Notes: generated by a model not told the origin, from the sequence alone. 64,000 nt of DNA from Leucaena leucocephala (GCA_037074615.1 CM073545.1:16944001-17008000); one strand, 5' to 3'; counted from the first letter of the stretch, positions 12,373-23,840 are shown. A program made the numbers and translations.

Positions 12373-12509
12373 TTATCAAAAGATTAGTTTAACACCATTA
12401 GTAAAATTCATCTCAACGTTCATTTTTTTTTTACAAATCTCGTCTTTCATAAACTTAAACGATTTTATTTTTATTTTTATTTTTATTTTTATTTTTATTT
12501 GTACAACTT

Positions 12510-12696
12510 TTTTTTTTAATTGCCCACCCGGTTCACTGGAGCTTTGTCCCGACTACATCCAGATCCGACCCGCGTCGTGCACCTGGCTATGGTGGGTGAG
12601 TCTCCCAATGGGGATTTTCTGCGTACGCCAAGGCTCGAACTCGAGATCTCGCTTAAGCGATACCGAGCCGCTTACCACTCGGACTAACCCTGTGGG
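12510..12696 (-). mobile_element. SINE, family A, copy 2, with 17-bp target duplication
   Basis: Perfect TTTTATTTGTACAACTT flanks both sides (12493-12509 and 12697-12713). In minus-strand order it has a tRNA-like head (GGGTTAGTCCGAGTGGTAAG), a B box (GAGTTCGAGCC), a body, CCGGGTGGG and a poly(A) tail. The open frame spanning both SINEs (12167-12715) is a by-product of their shared sequence and not a gene. Confidence 0.9.
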
Positions 12697-12744
12697 TTTT
12701 ATTTGTACAACTTAAACGATTTTTAAAATCTTAAGAAATAAACT

Positions 12745-12822
12745 AAGCCCATTGTAAGTACACAGGTGGCCTAAAGCCCAAGCCCAGGGAAGCCCAAAAG
12801 CAGATTTGGGAACTAGGGTTTT
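12745..12822 (+). promoter_or_regulatory. Site II cluster plus telo-box promoter
   Basis: Four AAGCCCA motifs (12745-12751, 12774-12780, 12780-12786, 12790-12796), which are site II (TGGGCTT) in reverse, precede a telo-box TAGGGTTTT at 12814-12822. This combination is known from promoters of plant snoRNA and ribosomal-protein genes. The only fitting gene downstream is the snoRNA candidate at 13571-13650. Without the MITE between them the telo-box would sit about 190 bp upstream of it. Confidence 0.6.
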
Positions 12823-12853
12823 CGTTGAAGTAATTTAAAAGCCGCGCGTCTAA

Positions 12854-13409
12854 GTGCCTGTTTGGGAGCAGCGTTGGAAAATGAATTTTAGGCAAAACCG
12901 TGGTTTGGAAAATTTTTAGACAAACAGTAATTTTTGTTGAGAATTGATTTTGGACAAAACCTCGGTTTGAAACCTAGGTTTTGAATAAGCTACTGAAAAT
13001 AGCTTTTTCTTTGAAACCTAGGTTTTGGATTATCCAATTACTATTATACCCTTACTTTTTCTTACATCCTCTCTCCTCTCTCCTCTCTATTATCTCTCCC
13101 CTCTCTTCTCTTATCTCTCTTTTTCTCTTTCCTCTCTCCTCTCTTATCTCTCTTTTTCTCTCTCCTCTCTCCTCTCTACACTCTCTTCTCTCTCCTCTTT
13201 CCTCTCTATCATCTTTCATCTCTCTTACTTTTAATCATATCATACCCTTTTTAGTAATTTACCAATATAAAAAGTGATTCTACTACTAATCATCCAAACA
13301 TCTTTATTCCCAAAATCTATTCTTCCCAAAATCTATTCTACCCAAAATCTATTCTCCAGAATCTATTCTTCCCAGAATCTATTCTCCAAAAGCTAATCCA
13401 AACACACCC
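12854..13409. mobile_element. MITE copy 2, TAA target duplication
   Basis: Ends are GTGCCTGTTTGGGAGC and, as reverse complement, GGGTGTGTTTGGATTAGC. TAA lies on both sides (12851-12853, 13410-13412). The interior has a CT-rich block (about 13060-13225) and, near the right end, five tandem variants of CAAAATCTATTCTTCCC. The family core (CAATTACTATTATACCC here) is present in reverse. TIR and target type suggest a PIF/Harbinger Tourist-like MITE. Confidence 0.8.
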
Positions 13410-13570
13410 TAAGTTGCTTCTCTGCTACCCTCCATTCTCTCGTCTCCTTAAGCTCTTTAGGTGCGTTGCTATTTCGCACAATGTCCTCTTAGAATTTATC
13501 TCTTTCTCCTTACCTTTCAATTCGTTGTGATTTTATTGTATTGAATAAATTTAGAAAAGATGTAGAAGTC

Positions 13571-13650
13571 GACGAAAAGGATGAAAGCAAATCAAAGGAT
13601 GTGTGATCATCGATGATCAAAAATCCTCGCTACGTTCTTTCTGATTCGTC
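13571..13650 (+). ncRNA. Candidate box C/D snoRNA, guide for 5.8S rRNA A47
   Basis: The terminal stem GACGAA (13571-13576) pairs exactly with TTCGTC (13645-13650). The C box is AGGATGA (13578-13584; one mismatch to RTGATGA) and the D box is CTGA (13641-13644). C'-like boxes are GTGATCA (13603-13609) or ATGATCA (13613-13619). Bases 13627-13639 (TCGCTACGTTCTT) are the exact complement of AAGAACGTAGCGA in plant 5.8S rRNA, and 13640 adds a G-U pair. Counting five bases from the D box selects the A at about position 47 of 5.8S, a 2'-O-methylation site I recall from plants. Length is 80 nt, normal for the class. The complementarity and stem are seen directly; function is inferred. A site II/telo-box promoter lies upstream, separated by a MITE. 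Confidence 0.75.
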
Positions 13651-14732
13651 TATCAACTCTGTTTTCTTCTTCTTATGAGTTTCTGCTTATTTCCTGGAGT
13701 TGTTTCTTCCGATATGGATTTTGGATCTTAAATCCAAACAAGCACATATAACTATAAAAGCGGTGAACTACAATTTTCTATTCTACGCTGTAGGCATATT
13801 CATCATTCTCCAAGCCAGGGTCGTAGAGAAGAATGTTTAATTTTTCTCCCTCTGCATTGGGGAAATTTGATTTATTATTCGTCTTAGTTTTAAAAAACTC
13901 AACAACTGTATTCTTTTGGTGGTAAATCAGCCACGGAGAATTGTTTATTTTGCATAAAGGCTTTACATCTGTAAAGCAATAATGGAGAATTATTGATGGA
14001 CAAAAAATTGTGATTTTCCCCAACCACCATCCTCGATCGTACTATGCCATTAATAAATTGCTCCGATCAGGAAGAGGAAAAGCAAATATTGATCCAGAAA
14101 TGTCCAATAACATTTTCTCGTGATTGAAGCTATTAGTTACTTGTCATTTGCCCTCTTCTGGAATTTTACTAATCATCTTAAATTGGTTTTGTTAATTTTG
14201 AAATATCTTCAAGCAAATTTGAGAATAGTTCAAAATTTATTTGACTATATCTTGATCAAATGGAGTACTTTAAACTTAAAAAACTTAATCGGACATGATA
14301 AATTTTGGCCCCAAAAATAAGGAAACAAAGATGACAAATGGAATTAAAATTGAAGTTAAAATTAAACTGTTTTTCTTAACACCATGGTGCATAAAAAATC
14401 TGCATTTGTGGATGGATTTGATTAAACAAGTTTTAGTCAATTTTTGTTGTCCCTTAAATGGAATGGACACTTAAAGAGACTTATCAAAGGACAAACGGGG
14501 ATGATATTTTTTAAATGCCTTGTCCTCTTGGCCTACCTCATAGGCATCGATTTAATTTGGTGTTTAATGGAAAATGATGCCCCCCCCCCCCCATTTGGAA
14601 TATCACCAATATAATGAATATATTTCATAGCATAACATAAAAATATAAAAAATTCAAAGTATTTCTTTATAAGGAAATTTCAAAATAAGGTTAATATAAT
14701 ATTGTGTCATTTAAGTTTGCATGAATCAAATC

Positions 14733-14736
<4 letters not shown>

Positions 14737-14770
<34 letters not shown>
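14737..14770. repeat. (AT)17 microsatellite
   Basis: An uninterrupted dinucleotide run in AT-rich intergenic DNA. A 13-base C homopolymer lies nearby at 14580-14592. Confidence 0.95.
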
Positions 14771-14777
<7 letters not shown>

Positions 14778-15742
14778 AAACATTTGAAAGACAAGGTAGA
14801 AAGTTAATATTTATCTATTCCTTAATATATGAGATAATTTGAGAGTTAATTCTAATCTTAAATATAAGATATATTTATTATATTTATTAATTTTTTTAAA
14901 TTACACATATTGATATTACATCAACAATAATAAAAAAAAAGAGAAAGTTAAAGAAAATGATTATAGTGTTTCAAAAAAATATGTTATCAATTAATTTAAC
15001 TAACTTCCTTAATATAATTAAATTAGTTAAATATATTATATATTAAAGATAAGAGGAATATTACAATACCTAAAATCTCTACACACACGCATTAATCAAC
15101 CAAAACTTGCTAATATCCACAATTTAGAACATATATAATTGTAATATATGATTAAGAAGATATTATGATTTTCCAAGACATTCAAACGTCATTTTACTGA
15201 AAAGGCCTTCAACAAGATATTCAGGTATGCGAGTGAATGGAGTTTTGGTGCACAAAGACTTCTGTATGTCATGGAAAACCAGAAAATCCTCCTAGTAATA
15301 TATTACACTACGTATATGTTCTTAATGTATATATATAGGTATATTTTGGGATATTAAATAGGTATACGGAGCTACTTGTGACAAGTGGAATCATTTCATA
15401 TAGATAGAAATCCACTTCATAGATAATTGATGATTATTTGACTTTATATACACATTAGATTGAAAATTGGCTTATCGGAACATCCCATTTATGTTCCCAC
15501 GCAATTTATTCAACGACTGTTGATTCTGGATGAAATCGACTTATTAGTTATTACGCATATTCGTGCTCCAATCAAAAAGCCATTTATGCCGACACGTTTC
15601 AAATTTTCATCTTATATCTTGTTCCTCTTTTCGCACATCGATCAACGATCCATTCAAGTCACCATAGCTTTCCAACTCAAGTACGCAACTTTGAAACACA
15701 AAGCCAATCATTAATGAAGAAACAGTTAGGAAGATGATGCAC

Positions 15743-15841
15743 TTATATATATGTGTATATATATATCCCCTTAGCTTGTACCCATAACCACCACTACTCC
15801 AAGCTCAAGTCTCTCTCATTCTCTCTCTCTCTCTCTCTCTA
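15743..15841 (+). promoter_or_regulatory. WSD promoter TATA region and CT-rich 5' leader
   Basis: TATA-like stretches (TTATATATATG near 15743 and TATATATATAT near 15757-15766) are followed by CCCCTTAGC and then a CT microsatellite (about 15812-15841) ending 19 bp before the ATG. CT-rich leaders are common in plant genes. Which TATA is used cannot be decided. Confidence 0.5.
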
Positions 15842-15860
15842 AAACGCATACGTTACCATT

Positions 15861-18708
15861 ATGGAATACTTGAATGAAGATCATACAGAACCTGTGAGTC
15901 CTGCTGGAAGATACTTCAACAGCTCTGTGATATGTTCATATTGTTTTGGGTTTTTAGAATCAGAAGTTCCAATCGATGACTCTCAAACGATGTCGTTGCT
16001 TCGACAAGTGTTTCTCCCCATTAACCCTCGTTTCTCCTGTATAATGGTTCTCCTTCTTTCTCTTCCATTTTTCTACTGTTTCTTATATATATATATATAT
16101 ATATCAGCTCTTAGTTTTGTACATATACTGCAGGTTAAGGACGAAGATGGGAATATGGTATGGAAGCGAGTTGAAGTGAGGCCTGAAGAACATGTGAAGG
16201 TGCCAATATTTCCAGAGAGCGATTCAGGGTTGTATGATCAGTATTTTAGTGACTATGTTTCAAGGATTCTCACAGAGAAGACACCAAGCAACAAACCTTT
16301 ATGGGAATTTCATGTGATTAAGTATCCAACAAGCACTGCTTCTGGAACTATCATCATGAAACTTCATCATTCTCTTGGAGATGGTTACTCTCTCATGGGT
16401 GCTCTTCTTTCTTGTCTTCATAGAGCTGATGATCCTTCTATTCCATTAACTTTTCCATCAAGAAAACCACCATCATCAGATCAAGCTGTGCAATCTTCCA
16501 GAAAGAACTTGTTTAAGAGGTTGCTTTCAGTTATTTTCTCCTCTTTTAACTCCATATCAGATTTTGGTTGGAGCTTGATAAAATCTGGAATGATTGAAGA
16601 TGACATAACTCCCATAAGATCTGGATTTGAAGGAACTGAATCTCTGCCTTTTACCTTATCAAACATATCATTCCCTCTTGATTGTCTCAAAGAAATCAAG
16701 TCAAGGCTTGGAGTGGTACGTAAGATTTATATATATATATATATAACACCTTGTTATCTATACGTATCAGAAGATTAAGCTAATTAATGAAATCGTTCAT
16801 GTTTATTATTGCAGACAACAAATGATGTGATTACAGGTATGATTTTCTATGGGATAAGGCAATACATGGAAGAGATGAACAAGGCAGGGAAAGCGAATTC
16901 CACAGCAGTGGTGATGTTCAACACAAGAGAGGTTGAAGGATATAGATCAGTGAAGGATATGCTGCAACCCAATTCCAAGGGTCGGTGGGGGAATCAGATT
17001 TCCTTCTTACAGTTGTCAATTCCTAAGATGAATCAAGCGAGGATTTCAAATCCCCTTGAATTTGTTTGGAAAGCACACAAGTTGATTCAGAGGAAGAGGA
17101 ATTCGCTAAGTGTTTTTCTCATTGGATGGCTCTTAGATTTGGAGATGAAATTAAGAGGGCATGAGGTAGGGGGAAAGAATCAATGTTTCTAGCTAGATCG
17201 ACATGTGTCTCTGCATTAACTCCCACATTTTTCTTATAGCAAATCATAATCTTCCAAGAGATTCTACATTTATTAATTGGCCAAATTACATAAAATTCCC
17301 TTAAATTTTAGATAATGTACAAATAACCAATTTTTAACCCCTCAAACTTTGATTGATATGAGTATAATCCCATGTGTGTGGATAAATAATATACAAATTA
17401 AAACTAAACGTAGGAGAGTTATATGCATAAAGGTAAGAGTTTATGAGGTTCTATTGTAAAGTTCCAAAAGTTATGGGGTTATCTGTACATGATCTTAAGT
17501 TCAGGGTATTATATATAATTTAGCCTTATTAATCATATAACTTTTTTGTGATGAAAATGTCTACTGTAAAAAAAATAAGTTATATAATATTACACAATTC
17601 CTTGACAAATATATATAGATATTATTGAAATTATAAATATGTATAATTTATTTTAAAATAAAATAAATATATAATGTTTAACAAAAAACAAATAATATTT
17701 AAATATTTCTTACATAATTTTATAAATTAATTTTCCAAATGAAATAAATTATTATTTTCTTAAGAATATATGTATTTTGGCTATATTTTAATTTTAGTAG
17801 AAACCAAATTCTTGGGCATCATGATCTTTTGCATGGAATCAATAGTAAATAAGTTGTACTTTTCATGATTTAGGGGGTCGCTTTTTATAGATATAGGTAG
17901 ATCTTTAAAGTTGTATATAGTACTTTAAGGCATTAACTACTTTTTTTATGCCATAATTGAACCATCTTTCATTTTGGAGAGAGAGAGAGAGAGAGAGGGA
18001 ATTGCATTGACTTAAATAAGTCGTTGGATATTCAATGATCTCAATTTGATATTTGTATCGTTTGGAATGGTGGGTGTGTTGCAGGCAGTAGCAAAACGAA
18101 TATACAGCACACTTGGCAATTCAAGTATAGTAATATCAAGCTTGAACGGCCCTTTGGAACAGATGGCTCTTGCAAATCATCGCGTCAAAGGCTTTTACTT
18201 TACAATGACCGGTGGCCCTGAGGTATATATATAAAAATTATTACCGAGTTCTCAATAAATAAATATAATAATTAAAAAAATTTATAATGAGTTTTAGGGT
18301 ATAAGTTGACAATAAATTTATACTATTTTTTTATAATTTTTGAATGATTACATTTATTCTTTAGAATTATAAAATAATTTTCAGTATATTACCATTGCGT
18401 GCTTCTCTCGTGCTCTTTCATCTCATGACTTAAGCAAACTACTATTTAATTTTAAAGTTAGGAATTCACTTAATATAATGTTATCCCTGTCAAATTGCTT
18501 TTGGTAATTAATTGTTGGGGACCTGTTTTGTGGTTGGTTGCAGAACGTGAACATTACAATAATGAGCTATATGGGAAAGCTGAGGTTTACGTTGAGAACA
18601 TTGAAGGGTTTTATAGACGAGCACAAGTTCAAGTGGTGCATCCAAAATGCCTTTGAAGTCATTCACAAAGCAGCCATGAATACCCCAACCAACAAAAACC
18701 ACTCGTAG
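15861..18708 (+). CDS. WSD1: Wax ester synthase/diacylglycerol acyltransferase, WSD1-like
   Basis: Five exons, all phase 0: 15861-16046, 16134-16715, 16815-17165, 18085-18222, 18544-18708; 473 residues against about 480 for Arabidopsis WSD1. The N-terminus (EPVSPAGRYFNSSVIC...LESEVPIDDSQ...FLPINPRFS) is typical of plant WSDs. The condensation-type acyltransferase motif HHxxxDG is intact as HHSLGDG (residues 140-146), and NDVITG opens exon 3. The C-terminal half has the family DUF1298 features (GPLEQMALANH, ITIMSYMGKLR). Such enzymes join fatty acyl-CoA to fatty alcohols (wax esters) or diacylglycerol in the ER for cuticular lipids. Intron 1 uses the weak donor ATG|GTTCTC, and reading through it stays open, so an unspliced start could look coding. 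Intron 3 holds a GA microsatellite (about 17977-17997) near exon 4. The WSD family is large, so the exact orthologue is not claimed. Confidence 0.9.
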
Positions 18709-20748
18709 AACTTAATTAACACTCTTTATAGCATTTCATTTCCTTTTAGTTTTTTTTGTTAATTTCTCAAAGAATAATAATATCAAAAAAAATATGGTTC
18801 TCCATCAATCTACATCACATTATTAATGGGGTGTGCGTTCATATTAATTTCCTCACGTTATAAGCTTTTCTTCTTTCTCGAATCATGAGCCCACCGCAAG
18901 CTGAAAGCGATTATCATCATTGTTGTTATTTTATGATCTGAAAGTGATTATTGTTAATTACTATTAATAATTAATAATGGAAAGTAATAGAAATGGTCCG
19001 GTCGGTGACGGATGGTCCGTGATGGCTCCAGATCACCGGATTTATTAATTGGGTTTGCATTGTTATGATACCCCACACTATTTAATAAGCCTTTCCCATC
19101 CACTCATGCATCAATTAATTAATTAATTAATTAAGTATTATATTTCTCAATGAAATGAGAGTTTTTATCCTTTGATGTTATACATGAACGTGTATATATA
19201 TATTACAGAAGTTGGAAGACTTTTGAATTCGATTTCATGTGGTTGATGTATACTTGATTGAATCGCTATGGTATTTATTATAAGTTCCCTTGTAAAGAAA
19301 TTTTATATCTAAATATAAGTCTATTTAGAGATTATTAATAAATATTTTTTAATTTTATTTTTATTTAATTCTTGTTAGAAAAATAGAAAAATAAGATAGG
19401 GGTGAGAATTATTTGTAAATGTGAAAAGAGAATAAAGTTCAATTTAAAACATTTTATCAATTTAATAGATATTTAAAGACTTGACAACTATTTATTAAAT
19501 TGTGAGAATTGTTAGTTAAAATGAATTTATAATAAATAGCAGAATGGTACTTATCAGTCCACTTGTAAGTCACCTTAAGGACGAGCCACGATATGTATTC
19601 AATTTCTTCATAAATAAGTATGTTCTTTGAATCTTAAAAGTGTGTACATTAAGAGAAGAGGTAACGTGTAACTAGATTATGAACGATTCAGAAACAAGAG
19701 GAACTCTTGATGTCGATTTTTGATACTTCATTTAGTATGGCAAAAAGGTCTCCTTCCATTCAATTTTAGAGTTTAAAAATTGTCTTTTATTATATATTTT
19801 AAATTAATATATATTATATATTTAATTTCATAGGCGTAATTATTTCTTATCATTTTAAATATTTAGGTTTACTTTAGATAAATTCTCTTTTGTCAACAAA
19901 AATTACCTCGTATCATATGTATACATATACGCCATTTAATTAATTCAGTTTTATTATATAATCGTATATATCTCTATGTAAAAGGCTAAATTATTTACTC
20001 CCTTCCCTCCTTATTATAAAAATTATTTAATCTTTTTAGATAGATTAAGAAAGTCAAATAAATCAATTAATTATAATCAAATTTAATTTCATATTGTATA
20101 TTATTTAATCTATTTAAATTAGTCAGCTGACTCGTATATTAGTTATAATTAACTGACTTATGTAGTTTCTTTAACCTATCTAAAAAAATTAACTAATTCT
20201 TATATTAAAAGTAGGATAATTACATAATTTTTTTTTAAATTTTGAGCTATGTATATAAGCAATTTCTTTAGCTTTTCAAGAGTGGAAAGCTCTATAAACT
20301 TCTAAATTTATACCAATAACCATATTTCAATTACTCTCTAATCCTTAATATAATAATTAAATGATTAACATAAGTATATTAAGAAAATTATTTATATTAG
20401 TTATTTGTAATAAATATAGTTTAATTTTTTTTTATTATGACTATTCATAGATAAAAAAATTTCAACACATGTAATCAACATAGATACTTTAAAAAAAATT
20501 ATAAATTTAATAGACAAAATAAATTTAAATATTATATTTATGATTAAATTTAACTCATCAACTAACTTTTTTTTATATTAAGTAACATGCTAATATTTGA
20601 CTAGAAAAAACACAATATCGCCTATGTATGATATCATGACTGGGCTAAATATGTCTTCATTATTTCTAAGGGTACTTTTCTAAGATGTGTCTATATTCGT
20701 TGTCACTTCATGCAACCAAAACCCGATACCCCATTGTCACTTGATTAA

Positions 20749-21264
20749 GGGTGTATTTAGATTAGCTTTTGGATAATAAATTTTGGGAAGAATAGATTTT
20801 AGAGAATAGATTTTGGGTAGAATAAATTTTGGGAAGAATAGATTTTGGGAATAAAGATGTTTGGATGATTAGTAGTAGAATAACTTTTTATATTGGTAAA
20901 TTACTAAAAAGGGTATGATATGATTAAAAGTAAGAGAGATGAAAGATGATAGAGAAGAAAGAGGAGATAGAAGAGAGTGTAGAGAGGAGAGAGAAAAAGA
21001 GAGATAAGAGAAGAGAGAGGAGAGATGATAGAGAAAAGAGAAGAGAGAGGAGAGAGGGTGTAAGAAAAAGTAAGGGTATAATAGTAATTGGATAATTCAA
21101 AACTTAGGTTTCAAACTAAAAGCTATTTTCAGTGGCTTATTCAAAACCGCGGTTTCAAACTGAAGTTTTGTCCAGAATCAATTATCAACAAAAATAGCTG
21201 TTGTGTAAAAAAATTTTAAACCGCGACCCATAATTAATTTTAAAACGGGCTCCCAAACACACAC
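20749..21264. mobile_element. MITE copy 3, TAA target duplication
   Basis: It begins GGGTGTATTTAGATTAGC and ends GGGCTCCCAAACACACAC, with TAA at 20746-20748 and 21265-21267. It is in opposite orientation to copy 2 (12854-13409), with the same GGGAAGAATAGATTTT tandem variants, a GA-rich block (about 20930-21060) and the core GGTATAATAGTAATTGGAT. Confidence 0.85.
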
Positions 21265-21879
21265 TAAATTGTCCTCATCGCTATCATTAATAATGCCCCA
21301 ATTCATGCATGCTTGTGTGTCTCTGTTTACACCATATACTTAGCGAGCCAAATATAAAATACAACTCAGACCAAGCAACAATGGCCAAACCGAGCAAAGT
21401 TTCATGTTGTAAGTTTCTTTCTTGTCATATATAATAAATACACTTTTTTCTTTAGGATGATGGAGTATTTAAGAGATGATGTAACACGTACGACATATAA
21501 ATGGTTTAATAGAAAAATGGGAGTGCCGTGTGATATTGGAACGCTATTTACTATCTGTAAGATATCGTGGAATGCATTTTCTGAAAAATGTTTTTAAATA
21601 TTTTCAGTTCAGACTTAATATTTCTTATAATTTTGTATTTTAATAATATTTTTTAAATATTAAATTCGGACAGTCTTAAACTTAATCTAATAATTGATGG
21701 ATACATATAGTAGAGGAAACCTTGAATGGAAAGAAGCAAGGGTACTTTGATTCTCACTCTAGTTTTCAAATGACTGCTACGACCAAGAGACTTTTCTGGT
21801 ATTTCTTGAATTTGTGGAATTTTTTTATCAATGTAATTCTTAAAAGGGACTAATTTGTTATTTTCCATATACTATAAAG

Positions 21880-22260
21880 GGAACTTTACTCAAACGACAC
21901 CGTGCCTTCGTTAGATTGCCCACGCGTTGAGTTCTCCGTCTCTGCCTGTGAGGCTGTGACCGTAATCCCAGCCGTTCAGCCCTAGGATCCTGGCGTCTAA
22001 ATCCTCTACAATTCGGTTGGGGATGCACTCCGTGCATCTCAATAATAACGGCGTCGTTTGCCTATGTGAAATCTCGGCCATCCATTCCGTTAAATCCTAG
22101 TCTTCAACTTCTCATATTCTCCTTCGACATCTGAAATACTACAGCGCCGCCGTCCTCCGCTGCTTTTCGTCCATTCGGAACTCAGCCCTGCCCACCGCTG
22201 TGCCCTTCCTAGGTTTCGTTCTTTCCTTTTCATTTCGTGCGGCGGGAAGATCGTGTGGAG
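21880..22260 (+). other. Orphan GC-richer segment resembling a gene 5' end
   Basis: It is distinctly richer in G and C than its surroundings, has pyrimidine-rich stretches typical of plant leaders and a splice-donor-like CCTAG|GTTTCG at about 22213. A possible acceptor with short exon follows near 22518. No ORF of useful length continues. It could be the decayed 5' end of a lost gene, or a noncoding first exon. In Arabidopsis a ribosomal L22-type gene (At4g28360, from memory) lies in the equivalent place; nothing here proves identity. Confidence 0.3.
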
Positions 22261-23247
22261 ACGTGAAATTATGATTTGGTTATCATAAATTATATTTCTT
22301 ATCTCGCATTAGTGTTCAAATGGGATTGGATATTTCAAGAGTTGGACTTTGCAACTATTGGGCCTGATATTGTCATTTTTTGGTTGACTTTTTAATGCGT
22401 GACTCTTTGGACCTCCGGTTTTTTTATCAACAGTTCGATTCTATTAGCCTGGGTTGCATTAATTTTAAGTAAATTGATAGCAGTAGATCATATTCTCAGT
22501 AGTTTTTCTTTTTTCAAACAGCTTATGTAAATTGGTCACTCTGCTCTCACGCTGTCACTTGTACAGTTTTCATTTACTGACAAGGGGAAACAAAGGAATT
22601 CCGGAGAGGTGCGGCTGTCCCCTCTGCCACTTCCTTGGTTCCGCCTCTGTAGATATATATATATATTATATTTTATATACAAACATATGTAACTCAATAT
22701 ATATTTATTTATTTAGTTATTAAAGGGAGAGATAATATTTGAACTAAATGAATGAAATCAATTTAAATTATAGTTATTTATAAATATATTTGTTATGTAT
22801 ACGTGTATTTTATTTATATATATACAAGTAATAACAAAAAAAAAGGCAGATAGGGTTGATAGGTCTATAGGCTAGGCTTTTAATAAATAAGCCTGGTTAA
22901 AAGCTTAAACTTGACCTTATATCGAGCTAGACCAATTCTTGCGTCCAACAAACTTTGACTTTAACTCTCATTTCTGCACGTCAGCTGCTGATGGAAAGAA
23001 GATAAATCTATTTTAATTTTTTATACCAAGAGGGCTAGAGCCCAAAGAGAAATAAATAAACGAGTGGGGATTAATTCTCATACACTCGATAGATACTAAC
23101 ATCCTCAGATGAACAAGAGTTCATTAAGGATGATCCCAATAAACTCTCCTTTGTTAAAGTATCAGTAAGATGATTCTGGTTCTGATCTCTTGAAAATACA
23201 TGAATCTTCAATTGCCAAGAATATTCCATCTAGAAGATATTATATCT

Positions 23248-23499
23248 TTTTTTTTTATAAAAGTTTTTAAAAAGAGGTTGGGCTCACTTATGATCCAAGA
23301 GTAAGGTGAAGTCTCCCTTCCTTCTAAGCGATACTAATGTCGGGTAGGGCGAGCCGTCTATTATCTTCAGACATAAATTTAAGCACCTAGAAAATAGAAT
23401 GCTTCTTCAAATGTCGTGACTGAAACCACAATAAAGTGATACTCTCCAAAGATCAAATACGCTCTAAATGATCGTATGTTTCATCCCTTAACGTAGGAT
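23248..23499 (-). mobile_element. SINE-like element, family C, copy 3, with 11-bp target duplication
   Basis: ATATTATATCT lies at 23237-23247 and 23500-23510. The plus-strand left end is a T run (poly(A) tail of a minus-strand element), followed by GGGCTCACTTATGATCC, GCGATACTAATGTCGGG and CATAAATTTAAGCACC. It is the best-preserved copy of the family seen at 8795-9050. Confidence 0.7.
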
Positions 23500-23737
23500 A
23501 TATTATATCTGAATAAGCTAAGCTCAATAGCTTTTCTCTAGAAGACATCGGAGCTCAATAACCCGGATGCATGGATGGGTTATACAATTTAGACGTTGGC
23601 CCAAATTTCCAGCCCAACTTACTTCCTGCCAATTGTCAAAATAAAATCCAAAATCTCACTAGAGGTTTTTATTTCTTGCCAAACAAATCTGAGAATCGAT
23701 TCACATGCACAGATCAATATAAATATAATGCTTTTTT

Positions 23738-23840
23738 GTTGATATGATTGGTAAGGAGATAACTCATAATCTATAAAATTATGTGTTCAAATCATATTGC
23801 TGATGTGAAAATTTTACTGATAAATAATTTATAAATACTA
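23738..23840 (+). mobile_element. tRNA-like SINE head remnant
   Basis: GATTGGTAAGGAGATAACTC resembles an A box region, and GTGTTCAAATC, 40 bases on, a B box. The rest is decayed. A similar B-box remnant (TTAGTTCAAACTTC) lies at about 49879-49892. Confidence 0.35.

Larger units (their letters stand above)
11783..15860. other. Intergenic region between ENODL and WSD
   Basis: It contains two SINE insertions (12189-12372, 12510-12696), an ATTTTT hexanucleotide run (about 12465-12500), a site II/telo-box promoter (12745-12822), a MITE (12854-13409) and the snoRNA candidate (13571-13650). A 13-base C run at 14580-14592 and an (AT)17 run at 14737-14770 follow. From 13780 to 15730 the DNA is AT-rich; short open frames there look like chance. 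Confidence 0.6.

Noticed and set aside
12167..12715. 182-codon plus-strand open frame with an internal repeat
   Set aside because: It is the reading of two related SINE copies, each with its own target duplication. There is no start context or family, and the repeats are on the minus strand.
12981..13277. Open frames rich in Leu/Ser (SPLSSLISLFL repeats)
   Set aside because: Translation of the CT-rich block of MITE copy 2. The same happens in copies at 29599-29871 and 40146-40397.
13778..14023. 81-codon minus-strand frame (LLYDPGLENDEYAY)
   Set aside because: Looks like a degenerate F-box-type or other fragment at most; no neighbouring exon, domain or promoter supports it.
15861..16778. Reading the WSD 5' part as one continuous 305-residue exon
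   Set aside because: The stretch between residues 62 and 90 is hydrophobic intron translation (TATATA run) absent from WSD proteins. Removing 16047-16133 restores the family sequence.
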